Positions 1 to 8,847 are shown, numbered from the stretch's first letter. The stretch is 64,000 bases of DNA from Candidatus Paraburkholderia kirkii (GCA_001189345.1 LFKV01000037.1:28544-92543); one strand, 5' to 3'. Numbers and translations are program-made. Notes: generated by a model from the letters alone, not told the origin.

Positions 1-615
1 CGCGCCGTTCTTTACCACCCACACATTCGAGGACGAGCCCTCGGTCAGCAAGCCGTCGCGCAACTGGATGGTTTCCAGTGCCTCGTTTTCGACCGCATGC
101 TGGGCCATCAGCACGTTGCCGAGCAGTGACACCGACTTGATGTCGCAATGCAGCCAGCGCTTGTCCTCCGCGGTCACGGCCGCCGCGCCGCGCGCGCGCT
201 CGTCCGCGCTCGGGAACACGAGCTTACTGACCATGACGAACACGGTCGGCGTGATGTCCGCCGGAAACGCGTGTCCGCGCCGCTTCGCGACGCCGCGCGT
301 CACCTGGATGTAGACGAGCGCGTCGCCCTCGCCCGCGTTCTCGCGGATCGCGCGATCGATCAGCGCGCGCCAGCCGGCGTCGTCGAACGGATTGTCGATG
401 CGGATCTTGCCGAGGCTGCGCTCGAGCCGCGCGAGATGCTGCTTCAGGCGGAACGGCAGGCGCGCGCCGTCGGCTTGCGCGTAGAGCGGCACGACTTCAT
501 ACACGCCGTCGCCGAAGATGAACCCGCGGTCGAGCACGGGAATGCGCGCTTCGGAAAGCGGCCCCCACTCGCCGTTCAGATAAACCGTCGGATCGAACGC
601 TTCGGCTTGGCTCAT
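1..615 (-). CDS. dat: D-amino-acid aminotransferase, 3' end outside window
   Basis: A PLP-dependent fold-type IV aminotransferase that interconverts D-amino acids and 2-oxo acids, supplying D-Ala/D-Glu type precursors. The visible 205 residues begin MSQAEAFDPTVYLNGEWG and include the early motif RGFIFGDGVYEV, the NPFDDAGW stretch and EGSSSNVWVV, all typical of the BCAT/DAAT superfamily. The reading frame is open to the left edge, so the C-terminal part lies outside. It starts 30 bases after the dacC stop on the same strand, the usual Burkholderia order, suggesting co-transcription with peptidoglycan functions. The D-specific assignment rests on this context as much as on sequence. Confidence 0.85.
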   Translation of the reverse strand, partial: MSQAEAFDPTVYLNGEWGPLSEARIPVLDRGFIFGDGVYEVVPLYAQADGARLPFRLKQHLARLERSLGKIRIDNPFDDAGWRALIDRAIRENAGEGDALVYIQVTRGVAKRRGHAFPADITPTVFVMVSKLVFPSADERARGAAAVTAEDKRWLHCDIKSVSLLGNVLMAQHAVENEALETIQLRDGLLTEGSSSNVWVVKNGA

Positions 616-644
616 CGAGACCGCTCCTTTTTTCAGACCGTCGA

Positions 645-1835
645 TTACTTGCTGCGCTTTTGCCACATCAGCAGCGCCGAATCCCACAGGCGGCTGAACA
701 GGCCCGCCTCCGGCACATCCTGCAGCGCGACGAGCGGGAACTGCGCGACTTCCTTGCCGTCCGCCATCATCTTGACGGTGCCGACCTGCTGACCCTTCTT
801 GATCGGCGCGACGAGCAGGTCGTTGTGCGTGACGGTCGGCTTGACCTTGTCGCCCAGGCCCTTCGGCACGGTGATGTACTGATCGGACGCGACGCCCACC
901 TGCACGTTGTTGGCCGCGCCCTTGTACACACGCGGCGAGTCGATCACCTGATCGGCCTTGTAGAGGCGCAGCGCGTCATACGCAGTGTAGCCGTAGTTCA
1001 GCATCTTCAGGCTGTCCTGCACGCGATTGTGCTCTTTCGGCTCGCCCATCATCACGGCGACGAGACGGCGGCTCGCGTCGGGCACGCCGACGAGCGAACG
1101 CTTGGCGGTCGCGATCAGGCAATAGCCGGCGGCCTTCATGTGGCCGGTCTTCAGGCCGTCGACGGTCGGATCGAGCCACAGCAGGCGGTTACGGTTCGGC
1201 TGCTTGATCTTGTTGTACGTGAAGTCCTTCACCGAGAAGATGCTGTAGTACTCGGGGAAATCGCGGATCAGGCGCGTCGACAGTACGGCGAGGTCGCCGG
1301 CGGTCGTGTAATGCTGCGGATCGGGCATGCCGTTCACATCGGCGAAGTTGGTGTTCTTCATGCCGATGCGCTTCGCCGCCGCGTTCATCAGCTGCACGAA
1401 GTTGCCTTCGCCGCCGCCGACGAGCTCGGCCAGCGCGATGGCCGCGTCGTTGCCCGACTGCACGATCATGCCGTACACCAGGTCGTGCACCGTGACCGGC
1501 TTGTTCGCCTCGATGAACATGCGCGACTCGTCCGTCTTCACGCGGCGCACGGCCTCGCTTGGCATGACGGTCTGATCCATGTTGATCTTCTTCGCCTTGA
1601 GCGCGTCGAAGACAAGATACGCGGTCATCAGCTTCGTGAGCGATGCCGGCTCGACGCGCTCATCGGGATTGCCCGAGGCGAGCACCTGATTGCTGGTTAC
1701 ATCGACGAGCACCCACGAACGCGCCGTCACGTCGGGCGGCAGAACTTGCGCGAACGCGCTTGCGGCCGCCAGCACGGCGGGCAACACGAGTGCGGCCTGG
1801 AAGGCGCGGCGATGGAGAGCGGAGGCAGTGGACAT
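645..1835 (-). CDS. dacC: D-alanyl-D-alanine carboxypeptidase (PBP5/6 family)
   Basis: A low-molecular-weight penicillin-binding protein that removes the terminal D-Ala from peptidoglycan pentapeptides on the periplasmic face. From the start at 1835 (396 residues) all three active-site motifs are present: SLTK at about residues 65-68, SGN at 127-129 and KTG at 229-231. A signal peptide ending near SAFAQ precedes the catalytic domain, and the C-terminus (FSRLWDSALLMWQK) resembles the amphipathic membrane anchor of PBP5. An in-frame start at 1901 would add 22 residues ahead of a normal signal peptide, so 1835 is preferred. The gene is undamaged in a region where many others are broken. Confidence 0.95.
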   Translation of the reverse strand: MSTASALHRRAFQAALVLPAVLAAASAFAQVLPPDVTARSWVLVDVTSNQVLASGNPDERVEPASLTKLMTAYLVFDALKAKKINMDQTVMPSEAVRRVKTDESRMFIEANKPVTVHDLVYGMIVQSGNDAAIALAELVGGGEGNFVQLMNAAAKRIGMKNTNFADVNGMPDPQHYTTAGDLAVLSTRLIRDFPEYYSIFSVKDFTYNKIKQPNRNRLLWLDPTVDGLKTGHMKAAGYCLIATAKRSLVGVPDASRRLVAVMMGEPKEHNRVQDSLKMLNYGYTAYDALRLYKADQVIDSPRVYKGAANNVQVGVASDQYITVPKGLGDKVKPTVTHNDLLVAPIKKGQQVGTVKMMADGKEVAQFPLVALQDVPEAGLFSRLWDSALLMWQKRSK

Positions 1836-2314
1836 GGAAACAGCGGGAACAGACAGGCCGGAAGGGAGAAAGCGCATAGGATCGATCGGCAGAAAAAGCA
1901 TCGGCGCTTCGTCGATGATCGGGGATCGGGGTCGGCGAAACGCGGGTTGAACAGGCGGACCGTCGATGCCGGCCGCGCGCTTCGCCAGGAAGGCAGCACA
2001 CGCGGTGCCGCGGCGAAGAAGCGCTCATTCGACAGACGGCCGCGCTATCGGTTCTCAAACGTTTGGCTTGGGCGCTCGTCGCGTGGACCGGCGCATCGGC
2101 ATCGAACGATGCATCGCGCGACGCCGCTCGAGCGAAACAAAGGCTGCGGCGAAAAAATTCTGCGCCATTATACGCGCCGCGCGCCGCCGGACTCCTGCGA
2201 ATCTCCCTAAATGTCGCGTGAATCGATGCTTTTCGGCACGCCGGAAGCAATGCGGCGCAAGCCTTCGAAAGCCTTGCGCCGCGCGGGGAATGTCCGGAAC
2301 GAGTCGACGGCGCG
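1836..2314. other. Intergenic region upstream of dacC
   Basis: No supported gene. It holds the possible dacC leader and a minus-strand -10 like hexamer at 2167-2172; open frames here on either strand have no recognisable domain and look like GC-rich shadows. Confidence 0.5.
2167..2172 (-). promoter_or_regulatory. Possible -10 element for dacC
   Basis: Read on the minus strand this is a perfect TATAAT. It lies about 330 bases upstream of the dacC start with no other gene between. No good -35 hexamer is visible at the right distance, so the call rests on the -10 alone. Confidence 0.3.
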
Positions 2315-2941
2315 TCAGCGCCACGCATCGACGATCACGCGCTTCAGGATATGCAGCTTGCGATGGAAGAAGTGCTCGCCGCCCGGAATCACGACGACCA
2401 GCAGCTCCTGCGGCCGCGCCCAGTCGTACACGGACTGGATCGGCACGGTGTCGTCCACCTCGCCGTGAATCACGAGCGTGGTTTCGGGCACGGGCGCGAC
2501 GTCCCAGCGGCTCGCCGCCGTGCCGACGAACACCATGCGCTCGATGTCCTTCCCCGCCTCAAGCATGCGCTTCGCGACATGCGACAGCACAAACGTGCCG
2601 AACGAAAAGCCCGCGAGCACGACCGGCACGTCGGACTGACCGGGCTGCGCGCGCATGTGGTCGATCACCGCGAACAGATCGTCCTGCTCGCCGATGCCGT
2701 TGTCGTGCTCGCCCGCCGTCTGTCCGACGCCGCGGAAATTCGAGCGGTAGGTCGTGTAGCCGAGCTGCACGAAGGTGCGCGCGAGCGTCTGCGCGACCTT
2801 GTTGTCCATCGTGCCGCCGAACAGCGGATGCGGATGCGCGACGAGCGCGATGCCCCGCGGCGCGCCTTCCGTGCGATCCAGCGCGACTTCGATCTTGCCG
2901 ACGGGACCGTCGATCAGGAATTTTTCGGTTTGCGCGTTCAT
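2315..2941 (-). CDS. Alpha/beta hydrolase
   Basis: A 208-residue serine hydrolase of unknown substrate, close to the CocE/dienelactone-hydrolase-like group often annotated simply as alpha/beta hydrolase. The oxyanion region HPHPLFGGTMDN (about 36-47), nucleophile elbow GFSFG (Ser about 113), acid in EVDDTVP (about 161-167) and catalytic His in GGEHFFH (about 190) are all present. Its ATG overlaps the stop of the upstream ferredoxin gene by four bases (ATGA), so the two are translationally coupled. Cytoplasmic by sequence, with no signal peptide. Confidence 0.88.
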   Translation of the reverse strand: MNAQTEKFLIDGPVGKIEVALDRTEGAPRGIALVAHPHPLFGGTMDNKVAQTLARTFVQLGYTTYRSNFRGVGQTAGEHDNGIGEQDDLFAVIDHMRAQPGQSDVPVVLAGFSFGTFVLSHVAKRMLEAGKDIERMVFVGTAASRWDVAPVPETTLVIHGEVDDTVPIQSVYDWARPQELLVVVIPGGEHFFHRKLHILKRVIVDAWR

Positions 2942-3267
2942 GCCGGTTGATCGATGAGGAGCCGTTCGACGACCTTGCCGTTGACCAGATGCGAATCCAC
3001 GATCTCGTCGATGTCGGTTTCATCGACATACGTGTACCACGTGCCTTCCGGGTACACGACCACGACCGGCCCCAGCTCGTAGCGGTCGAGACACCCCGCC
3101 TTGTTGATGCGCACCTTGCCCTCGCCCGCGAGGCCCAGCTGCTTCACGCGTTTTTTCGCATGCTCCTGCATGGCCTGCGCGTTGCAGTTCGCGCAGCTCG
3201 GGCGCGGCGCGTCGGCGTCACGCTGATTCAGGCAGAAGAACACGTGATACTTGTAGAAGGAATCCAT
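2938..3267 (-). CDS. Thioredoxin-fold [2Fe-2S] ferredoxin
   Basis: A 109-residue protein of the shethna-like (2Fe-2S) ferredoxin family. Four cysteines likely to bind the cluster are visible: C12 (FFCLNQ), C25 and C28 (SCANCN) and C59 (KAGCLDRY). The start at 3267 (MDSFYKYHVFFCLN) is the family N-terminus; the open frame upstream of it is a GC-rich extension. A TATAAT box lies 30 bases upstream. It is the first gene of a two-gene unit with the alpha/beta hydrolase, a pairing common in Burkholderia whose function is not known to me. Confidence 0.87.
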   Translation of the reverse strand: MDSFYKYHVFFCLNQRDADAPRPSCANCNAQAMQEHAKKRVKQLGLAGEGKVRINKAGCLDRYELGPVVVVYPEGTWYTYVDETDIDEIVDSHLVNGKVVERLLIDQPA

Positions 3268-3296
3268 GAGCGCGATGCGATGAGAATGTTGGTCGA

Positions 3297-3302
3297 TTAT
3301 AG
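3297..3302 (-). promoter_or_regulatory. Possible -10 element of the ferredoxin-hydrolase unit
   Basis: A perfect TATAAT on the minus strand, 30 bases before the ferredoxin start codon. The -35 region is weak, so confidence is moderate. Confidence 0.45.
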
Positions 3303-3329
3303 CGAGCGATGTTCGTGCCTGCTCCGGCC

Positions 3330-4508
3330 TCACGCAGAGCGCTGCGCGCGCCGGCGCGCGAGCCACGCGCGCTCCGCCGCCGACGCGAGCCAGCCGAGCG
3401 CCGCGTAGGACCACACCCACGAGAGCCAGTGCGCGAGCCCGTTGAAGTGCAGATAGCGCCCCTGCCGCCAGTCGGCGAGCACGATGTCGAAGTACGGATT
3501 CACCGGCAGCAGATTGACGAGCGCGAGCGACAGCACGAGCGCGGCGCCCGCGAGCGCCGCCCGCAGCCCGCGCGGCAGCGACACCGACAGCACGCCCGCC
3601 ATCGTCGCGATGCCGATGCCTTCCAGCGCGCCGTCCGTCGCCCAGTCGAAGGTCAGCCCCGCGCGCGACTGCAGGAACGCGGCGCCCGCTTTCGCGAAGA
3701 GCGTCACCGCGATCAGACCAAGCATCAGCCGGATGCGCGGCGCGCGGATGCGCGGCGCGCGCCTACGCATGAGCAGCGTCGCTAGCACGAGCGCGGCGAA
3801 CAGGCTGCTCGACGTGATGAGCGCTTCCCACGCGTCGTCCGGCAGGAGCGCGCCGAGCCGGTCCGGCCAGCTTTCGACGTCCCATGCGGCGGGCGTCCAC
3901 GCGAGGATCGCGTCCTGCATCGCCGGATCGAGGTTGTCCCACAGCACGCGCGGCAGATCGCCGCCGCCGAAGAGATAGGGCGCCGGGAACATCGCCGCGA
4001 ACGGCCATAGCGCCGACAGGCCGATGACGTACGCCGCGTCGCGCTCGAACCACGTGAAGCGGATGCGCCTGAGCAACCCGCGGTCGAGCAGCGCGCTCGT
4101 CGCGGGCGCGATCAGCACGCCGTCGGCGAGCGCGCCGAACGCATTCGCGGCGAGGTCGAGATTCGAGGCGACGCGCGTGGACAGATAAGTCTGGATCGCC
4201 TCCATCGTGCCGGAAAGCAGCGCGCCGCCGAGCAGCGCCGCGCCCACGGCGAGCATGCCGTGAAAGCGCGGATAAAGCGCGAGCACGATCAGCGCGCCGA
4301 GCGGCATGTAGCCGAGCACGTTGGTGACGACGTCGAAGACCGTCAGATATTGCGGTAGCGGATCGGTGAGATAGGCGAACGGGCTGAGCCCGAGCGAGCG
4401 CCAGCCGGAAAACGGATACAGCGACCCATAGACGACGAGCGCCGCGCATGCGCCGAGCGCCTGCCGGGAAAACGCCGACGGGCGGCACTGCCATTGCTTG
4501 ATCGTCAT
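3330..4508 (-). CDS. VanZ family membrane protein
   Basis: A 392-residue multi-pass inner-membrane protein. The N-terminal half carries the VanZ-like signature (FDVVTNVLGYMPLGAL at about 58-73, followed by GTMEAIQTYLSTR and NLDLAANAFGALAD). The second half has further hydrophobic segments and ends in a basic tail. VanZ proteins have no firmly established biochemical role outside teicoplanin resistance. Bases 3730-3759 are a perfect 15-base tandem duplication that inserts a repeated RAPRI in the loop before a membrane segment and keeps the frame. The gene is otherwise intact. Confidence 0.82.
   Translation of the reverse strand: MTIKQWQCRPSAFSRQALGACAALVVYGSLYPFSGWRSLGLSPFAYLTDPLPQYLTVFDVVTNVLGYMPLGALIVLALYPRFHGMLAVGAALLGGALLSGTMEAIQTYLSTRVASNLDLAANAFGALADGVLIAPATSALLDRGLLRRIRFTWFERDAAYVIGLSALWPFAAMFPAPYLFGGGDLPRVLWDNLDPAMQDAILAWTPAAWDVESWPDRLGALLPDDAWEALITSSSLFAALVLATLLMRRRAPRIRAPRIRLMLGLIAVTLFAKAGAAFLQSRAGLTFDWATDGALEGIGIATMAGVLSVSLPRGLRAALAGAALVLSLALVNLLPVNPYFDIVLADWRQGRYLHFNGLAHWLSWVWSYAALGWLASAAERAWLARRRAQRSA
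3730..3759. repeat. 15-base perfect tandem duplication
   Basis: Two adjacent identical copies of CGGATGCGCGGCGCG inside the VanZ gene. The unit is a multiple of three, so the gene gains five residues without a frameshift. Confidence 0.9.
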
Positions 4509-4557
4509 GAGCCGCCCGGACGCCTCCGCCCTGTGCGGATGGTGAAACTACCCGAGA

Positions 4558-5130
4558 TCATCGTGATGCGGCAACCGGTTGCGCGGCGAGCCACGCGCTG
4601 AGTTGAGCGATGACGTCGTCCGATGCGGCGGAGAGCGTCCGCGCGCCGCCGGATGCGTCGCCGGTCGGCGCGGGCGCGCTCACGGTGAAGCTGCGCTGGC
4701 CGACCACGCGCCCCTGCTGCGTGAGCGTCGCGCGCACCGACACGAGGCCGCGGCTCTGCTCGGGCGCGTCGAAGACCTGTTCGAAGCTGGTCAGCTCGAC
4801 TTCGAGCAGCGGCACGGCACGCACCGGATCGGCGCCCGACAGAATCGGGCCGCGCGCCGCGAGCGCCTCGCGCAGACGCTGCGTCAGCAGTTGCGCGGGC
4901 GGTATCGTCCAGTGGCTGTTCGAATAGCTGCCGGTGCGCTGCGCGTCCACGGCCAGCACTTTCACCGGCGGCATCGGCAAGCCGTTGTCGGTCACGCTCG
5001 CGACGGGTGGCGCGCCGAAGTCGTAGTGCGCGTTGGGCATCGCGCTCGACGTCGATCCGCAGCCCGCGAGCAGCGTGACGCAGGCGAGCGCGCACGCCGC
5101 GATTGCCGATTTCAGGTCGAAATGTCCCAT
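4558..5130 (-). CDS. ABC-transport auxiliary lipoprotein (PqiC-like)
   Basis: A 190-residue outer-membrane-type lipoprotein with lipobox LLAGC (Cys about 24) after a hydrophobic signal sequence. The mature part resembles the ABC-type transport auxiliary component family (LVSVRATLTQQG, SAASDDVIAQLSAWL), partners of MCE/Mla-type lipid transporters. It is the last gene of a minus-strand set with an MCE protein, an ATPase and a permease, 13 bases after the MCE gene. It is intact, but the ATPase and permease upstream are broken, so the transporter probably cannot work. Confidence 0.85.
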   Translation of the reverse strand: MGHFDLKSAIAACALACVTLLAGCGSTSSAMPNAHYDFGAPPVASVTDNGLPMPPVKVLAVDAQRTGSYSNSHWTIPPAQLLTQRLREALAARGPILSGADPVRAVPLLEVELTSFEQVFDAPEQSRGLVSVRATLTQQGRVVGQRSFTVSAPAPTGDASGGARTLSAASDDVIAQLSAWLAAQPVAASR

Positions 5131-5143
5131 GTCGTTTTCTCGC

Positions 5144-6079
5144 TCAATGCGCCGGCGGCGCGGGCCATGCGAAACCCGGCTCGCCCGGGCCCGGCGCCTG
5201 CGCCGGCGCGCCGAACAGCACGCTGCGCGGATTGGTGCTGAACGCGTCGGCGGCGCTCACGTCGTCGCCGAACGAATACAGGCGCGGCAGCACCTCGAAG
5301 CCCACGCGCGCCGTCACGAAGCGCAGCGATTCGTTCGTGTCCGCGAGCGCCGCGCTCGCGTCCTCCGCGGCCTTGCCCGCCTTGTTCAGATTGGTGACGA
5401 ACGGGCCGTCCAGACGATTCAGGTTCTGCACGAGCCGGTTGGTCGACGCGAGCGTGGTGTCGATCTGCTTCAACGTCTGCGGCAATTGCGCCGTCGCGGG
5501 CTGGACCTGGCTCGCGAGCGTCGCGATGCCGTCCGCCGCGCCTTGCAGGCTCTTCGTCGTTTCCATGAGCTGGTTGCGCACGTCGTCGAAGAGGAACTTG
5601 TCGGCGTCGTCGGACAGGCGCTCGAACTTCTTCAGGATGATGTCGCCGCGCTGCTGCAGCTGCTCGAACAGGCCCGGGCGCATCGGCACTTCGGCGACGT
5701 GCTGCGGCGACGATGCGAGCGGACTCGGGTTGCTGCCGGTGTCGTCGAGCTGCACGAACGCGATGCCGGTCACGCCCTGAAAGCCGAGCGTCGCAAAGGT
5801 CGAGTGCGTCATCGGCGCGTTCTGGTCGACGAGAATGCGAATACGGATCTGCTCCGGATGCGCACGATCGAAGCGGATCGATTCCACCTTGCCGACGCCC
5901 AGACCGCGATAGCGCACGGCGGCGTCCGTGAAGAGCCCAGTGACGTTGGTGCGCGCGATCAGGTCGTAAGGCACGCGCACGGTGCGATCCACGTTGAAGA
6001 AGAACACGGCGAACGCGATGGCCAGCACGAGGACGATCGTGAAGAGCCCGGTCCAGAACGCATACGATTTGTTTTCCAT
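5144..6079 (-). CDS. MlaD/MCE-family lipid transporter subunit
   Basis: A 311-residue periplasmic substrate-binding subunit of a Mla/Pqi-type phospholipid ABC transporter. An N-terminal membrane anchor (about residues 8-28, FTIVLVLAIAFAVFF) is followed by one MCE domain (VPYDLIARTNVTGLFTDAAVRYRGLGVGKVESI split across about 36-70) and a long helical region predicted to form the tunnel, then a low-complexity tail. It lies 53 bases downstream of the ATPase gene. The frame is intact. Confidence 0.88.
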   Translation of the reverse strand: MENKSYAFWTGLFTIVLVLAIAFAVFFFNVDRTVRVPYDLIARTNVTGLFTDAAVRYRGLGVGKVESIRFDRAHPEQIRIRILVDQNAPMTHSTFATLGFQGVTGIAFVQLDDTGSNPSPLASSPQHVAEVPMRPGLFEQLQQRGDIILKKFERLSDDADKFLFDDVRNQLMETTKSLQGAADGIATLASQVQPATAQLPQTLKQIDTTLASTNRLVQNLNRLDGPFVTNLNKAGKAAEDASAALADTNESLRFVTARVGFEVLPRLYSFGDDVSAADAFSTNPRSVLFGAPAQAPGPGEPGFAWPAPPAH

Positions 6080-6132
6080 CGGCAGGTTCCCTTGACTTCC
6101 CGGCAGCGTCGGCGCCGGGCCGCGTGACGCGA

Positions 6133-7000
6133 CTACTTGTTGACGGCGATCGGCGCGTCCTCGAGCGCGGCCGGGGGCAGCTTCGCGCGGCGCTCGGGCG
6201 GCAGCGCCTGCAGCGCGCGGCGTCCGCGCCGTCCGAGAAAATACTCGCGAATGAACGGATGATCCACCGCGCAGGCCTCCTCCACCGGCGCCGCGACGAG
6301 CACCCGCTTGTCCGCCAGCACCGCGACGCGCTTGGAAAGCGCGACCATCGTATCGAGATCGTGCGTGACGAGCACGACGGTCAGGCCCAGCGCGCGATGC
6401 AGCGTGGCGAGCAGGTCGACGAACTCGTCCGATGCCTTCGGATCGAGGCCGGCCGTGGGCTCATCGAGAAAGAGCAGCTCGGGCTCGAGCGCGATCGCCC
6501 GCGCGCTTGACCATGCCGCCCGACAGCGCCGAAGGCATCTTGCTCGCGTGCTTGCACGACAAGCCGACCATCTCGAGCTTGAGCATCACGAACTCGCGGA
6601 TCAGATCCTCGGGAATCTTGCCGAGCTCGCGGAACGGCTGCGCGATGTTGTCGTACACGGTCAGCGACGAGAACAGGGCGCCCTGCTGGAACAGCATGCC
6701 GGAGCGCGTGCGCAGCATCTTCGCGGTTTCGTCGTCCATGCGCGCCCATTCCTCGCCGAGCACGCGAATCGTGCCCGAAGTCGGCGATTCGAGCCCGAGA
6801 ATCTGCCGCACGAGCGTCGTCTTGCCCGAACCCGAGCCGCCCAGCAACGCGACGATCTCGCCGCGCCGCACGTCGAGATTCAGATGCTCGTGGATCACTA
6901 TGCGTCCGTAGCGCTTCGTCAGATCGTGCACCTCGATCACCGGTTCCGCGATGACGGGCGGCGGCTGGTGGCGAACGGCGGTGGCGAGCGTGGTCGACAT
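6133..7000 (-). pseudogene. Frameshifted ABC transporter ATPase (MlaF-like)
   Basis: The ATPase of the lipid ABC operon. Walker A (LLGGSGSGKTTLVRQIL) and the signature (PSALSGGMVKRA) lie in the upstream frame starting at 7000. The rest (RAIALEPELLFLDEPTAGLDP with Walker B, then LVTHDLDTM) lies in a second frame ending at 6133. The family needs about four residues, A-A-L-A, between KR and RAIALEP; only one base remains, so about 11 bases are missing near 6499-6506. Downstream of this single break the frame is clean to the stop. As it stands the product lacks Walker B. Confidence 0.88.
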
Positions 7001-7006
7001 GCCGGT

Positions 7007-8129
7007 TCAAATCCCCACGTTCTGGAAGAGGATCGCGAACACCGCGTCCGCGAGAATCACGATGGTGATCGACGTGACCACGGACGTCGTCGTGCCTTCG
7101 CCGAGGCTCTGCGAATTCGCCTTGATGCGAAAGCCGAAGTGGCACGCGGCGAGCGCGATCAGCATGCCGAACACGACGCCCTTGCCGAGCCCGATCCACA
7201 GATTCGCGATCGGCACGACCGACGGCAGCGAGCGGACGAAGAAATTCATGTCGATGGACAGCACGAGCTTCGCCGCGAGCACGCCGCCCGTCAGCGCGAT
7301 GATGTTGGTCCACATGACGAGCAGCGGCATCGCGACGCCGAGCGCGATCACGCGCGGCAGCACGAGGCGCAGGCCGTGCGGGATGCCCATGACCTGCATC
7401 GCGTCGAGCTCCTCGGTGACGCGCATCACGCCGATCTGCGCGGTGATGGCCGAACCCGAGCGCGCCCGCCACGAGAATCGCGGAGCGGAGAGCACCGGCC
7501 CGAGCCCGCGGATCACCGCCAGCCCGAGGATGTTCACGATGTACTGGTTCGCGCCGAACGCCTGCAGCTGCTGTGCGGACAGATAGCTCAGCACGATGCC
7601 GATCAGAAACGCGACGAGTGCGGTGATCGCGAGCGCCTGGGCGCCGGCGCTGTAGATGTTGGCAGAGATCTCGGTCCACGGAATGCGCCGCGGGCGGCGC
7701 ACGAAGCCGCCGAACATCGCGAGGCCGCCGTAGAGATGGTCGAAGAAGATGGTCGAAGAACGTGAAGATCAGCTGGCCGAGGCGCGTGACCGGATCGACG
7801 CGGTCGACGGGTTCGGGCTCCTCGCGTTCGGCATCGAGCAGCGCGACGCGCTCGAAGATTCCGCGCTGCGGCGTATCGGAGAGCGCGATGGTTGCGGGCA
7901 TCTTGCGTCCCCAGACGCGCCACAGCGCCTGGCCGCCCACGTGATCGAGCCGCTCGACCGAAAGCAGATCCCACTGGCTGATCGCCTCGCGCCCGATGGC
8001 GTGCAGCCGCCGCGCGACGCCGCTCTTGGCGCGGTCGCGGGCGAGCGCGATCCACTGGCCCGAGAGCCGGACCACCTTGCCCTGCTGACCGGCTTCCACT
8101 CTTAGGCGCGGCGGCGTGTCGAAGTTCAA
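7007..8129 (-). pseudogene. Frameshifted ABC permease (MlaE-like, STAS N-terminus)
   Basis: The permease of the lipid ABC operon. The N-terminal cytoplasmic part starts at 8129 (MNFDTPPRLRVEAGQQGKVV) and reads to TFFDHL, where a perfect 13-base tandem duplication at 7735-7760 throws it out of frame. The permease domain resumes in another frame (MFGGFVRRPRRIPW to FQNVGI). Inside the conserved core, a 5-base duplication and a 1-base insertion (about 7460-7490) cancel each other and replace the expected SAILVAGRSGS with SAPRFSWRARSGS. The gene therefore has at least three indels. A start at 7717 could still express a truncated permease. Confidence 0.87.
7735..7760. repeat. 13-base perfect tandem duplication
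   Basis: Two adjacent copies of GATGGTCGAAGAA in the permease gene. Removing one copy restores the reading frame across FTFFDHLYGGLAMFGG, the sequence expected for this family. Confidence 0.92.
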
Positions 8130-8302
8130 GGATCGATGGCGCGATGAGACGCGGTTGAAGGGGAAAGGACATTGTAGCGAAGGTTGGTTTGAGGGCGGGG
8201 AATGGTGGCTCGCGGTGCTGCGGGCGAAGGCTTATGCCGAACCGATGAATTTGCTGATGTCGTCGGGAGGGAAAACTACTTTGTCGACGAGTCCTTTCAA
8301 AC

Positions 8303-8318
8303 TTAGCAAATATGCTAA
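8303..8318. promoter_or_regulatory. Probable HigA-type operator palindrome
   Basis: Inverted repeat TTAGCA-AATA-TGCTAA just upstream of the toxin-antitoxin remnant, about 15 bases before the toxin start. Its position and symmetry match operators bound by XRE-type antitoxins that autoregulate their operons. Confidence 0.55.
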
Positions 8319-8332
8319 CATCCGATGACGGC

Positions 8333-8447
8333 ATGGACGCCTGGACGATTACGTACTACAACGGGCGTCAAGAAAGCGCAGCAGACGCCGCCAAAGGAAC
8401 TGCGTCTTGCGCGCAGGCGCTTTAAGGAGGTGCAACAGAATGGCTAA
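8333..8447 (+). pseudogene. HigB/Gp49-like toxin fossil
   Basis: A remnant of a RelE/HigB-type (phage Gp49-like) mRNA interferase. From ATG 8333 one frame reads MDAWTITYYN, the typical toxin N-terminus. A second frame, one base shifted, reads GVKKAQQTPPKELRLARRRF and ends at TAA 8445-8447, the typical toxin C-terminus. The 80 or so central residues are deleted. The old stop overlaps the antitoxin start by eight bases, as in intact higBA pairs. It should encode no functional toxin. Confidence 0.72.
8424..8430 (+). promoter_or_regulatory. Ribosome binding site of higA
   Basis: AAGGAGG, nine bases before ATG 8440. It sits inside the old toxin frame and fixes the antitoxin start at 8440 rather than the in-frame codon at 8407. 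Confidence 0.7.
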
Positions 8448-8775
8448 GACGCGTTGGCAAAAGGAGTGGGAAGAACGTCACGATCCGGTGCCGCACGACG
8501 ACGATAAGGTGCCTCGGCAGCTGGCCGCCGACCCGGAGTTGAAGGCTGCGTACGAGGCCGTCGAACCGGAATTCGAAGCACTCGACCCACTGCTTCGCGC
8601 GCGCAAGGAAGCGGGTTTGACGCAAGCGCAAATCGCGGCGCGCATGGGCACGACCGCATCCGCCGTCGCGCGGCTCGAAGGGTCGCTCATCAGCGAAAAG
8701 CATTCGCCGTCGATTTCGACGCTTCGCAAATACGCGGCGGCGTGCGGCAAGACGCTGCGCATCTCGTTCGTGTAA
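8440..8775 (+). CDS. XRE-family antitoxin (HigA-like)
   Basis: A 111-residue DNA-binding antitoxin. The C-terminal half is a helix-turn-helix of the XRE type (about 62-110: RKEAGLTQAQIAARM, then TTASAVARLEGS and SISTLRKYAAACGKTL), and the N-terminal acidic helix (PELKAAYEAVEPEFEALDP) is the usual toxin-binding/linker part. It likely represses from the palindrome at 8303-8318. Its toxin partner has lost its middle, so this is an orphan antitoxin. The frame is intact and has a strong Shine-Dalgarno site. Confidence 0.83.
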   Translation: MAKTRWQKEWEERHDPVPHDDDKVPRQLAADPELKAAYEAVEPEFEALDPLLRARKEAGLTQAQIAARMGTTASAVARLEGSLISEKHSPSISTLRKYAAACGKTLRISFV

Positions 8776-8847
8776 CGTCGCCGCGGGCACGGCCGAAGCC
8801 GCGGCTTGCCGCCAGACAACGTCCATCGCACGGCTACAATACCCGCC

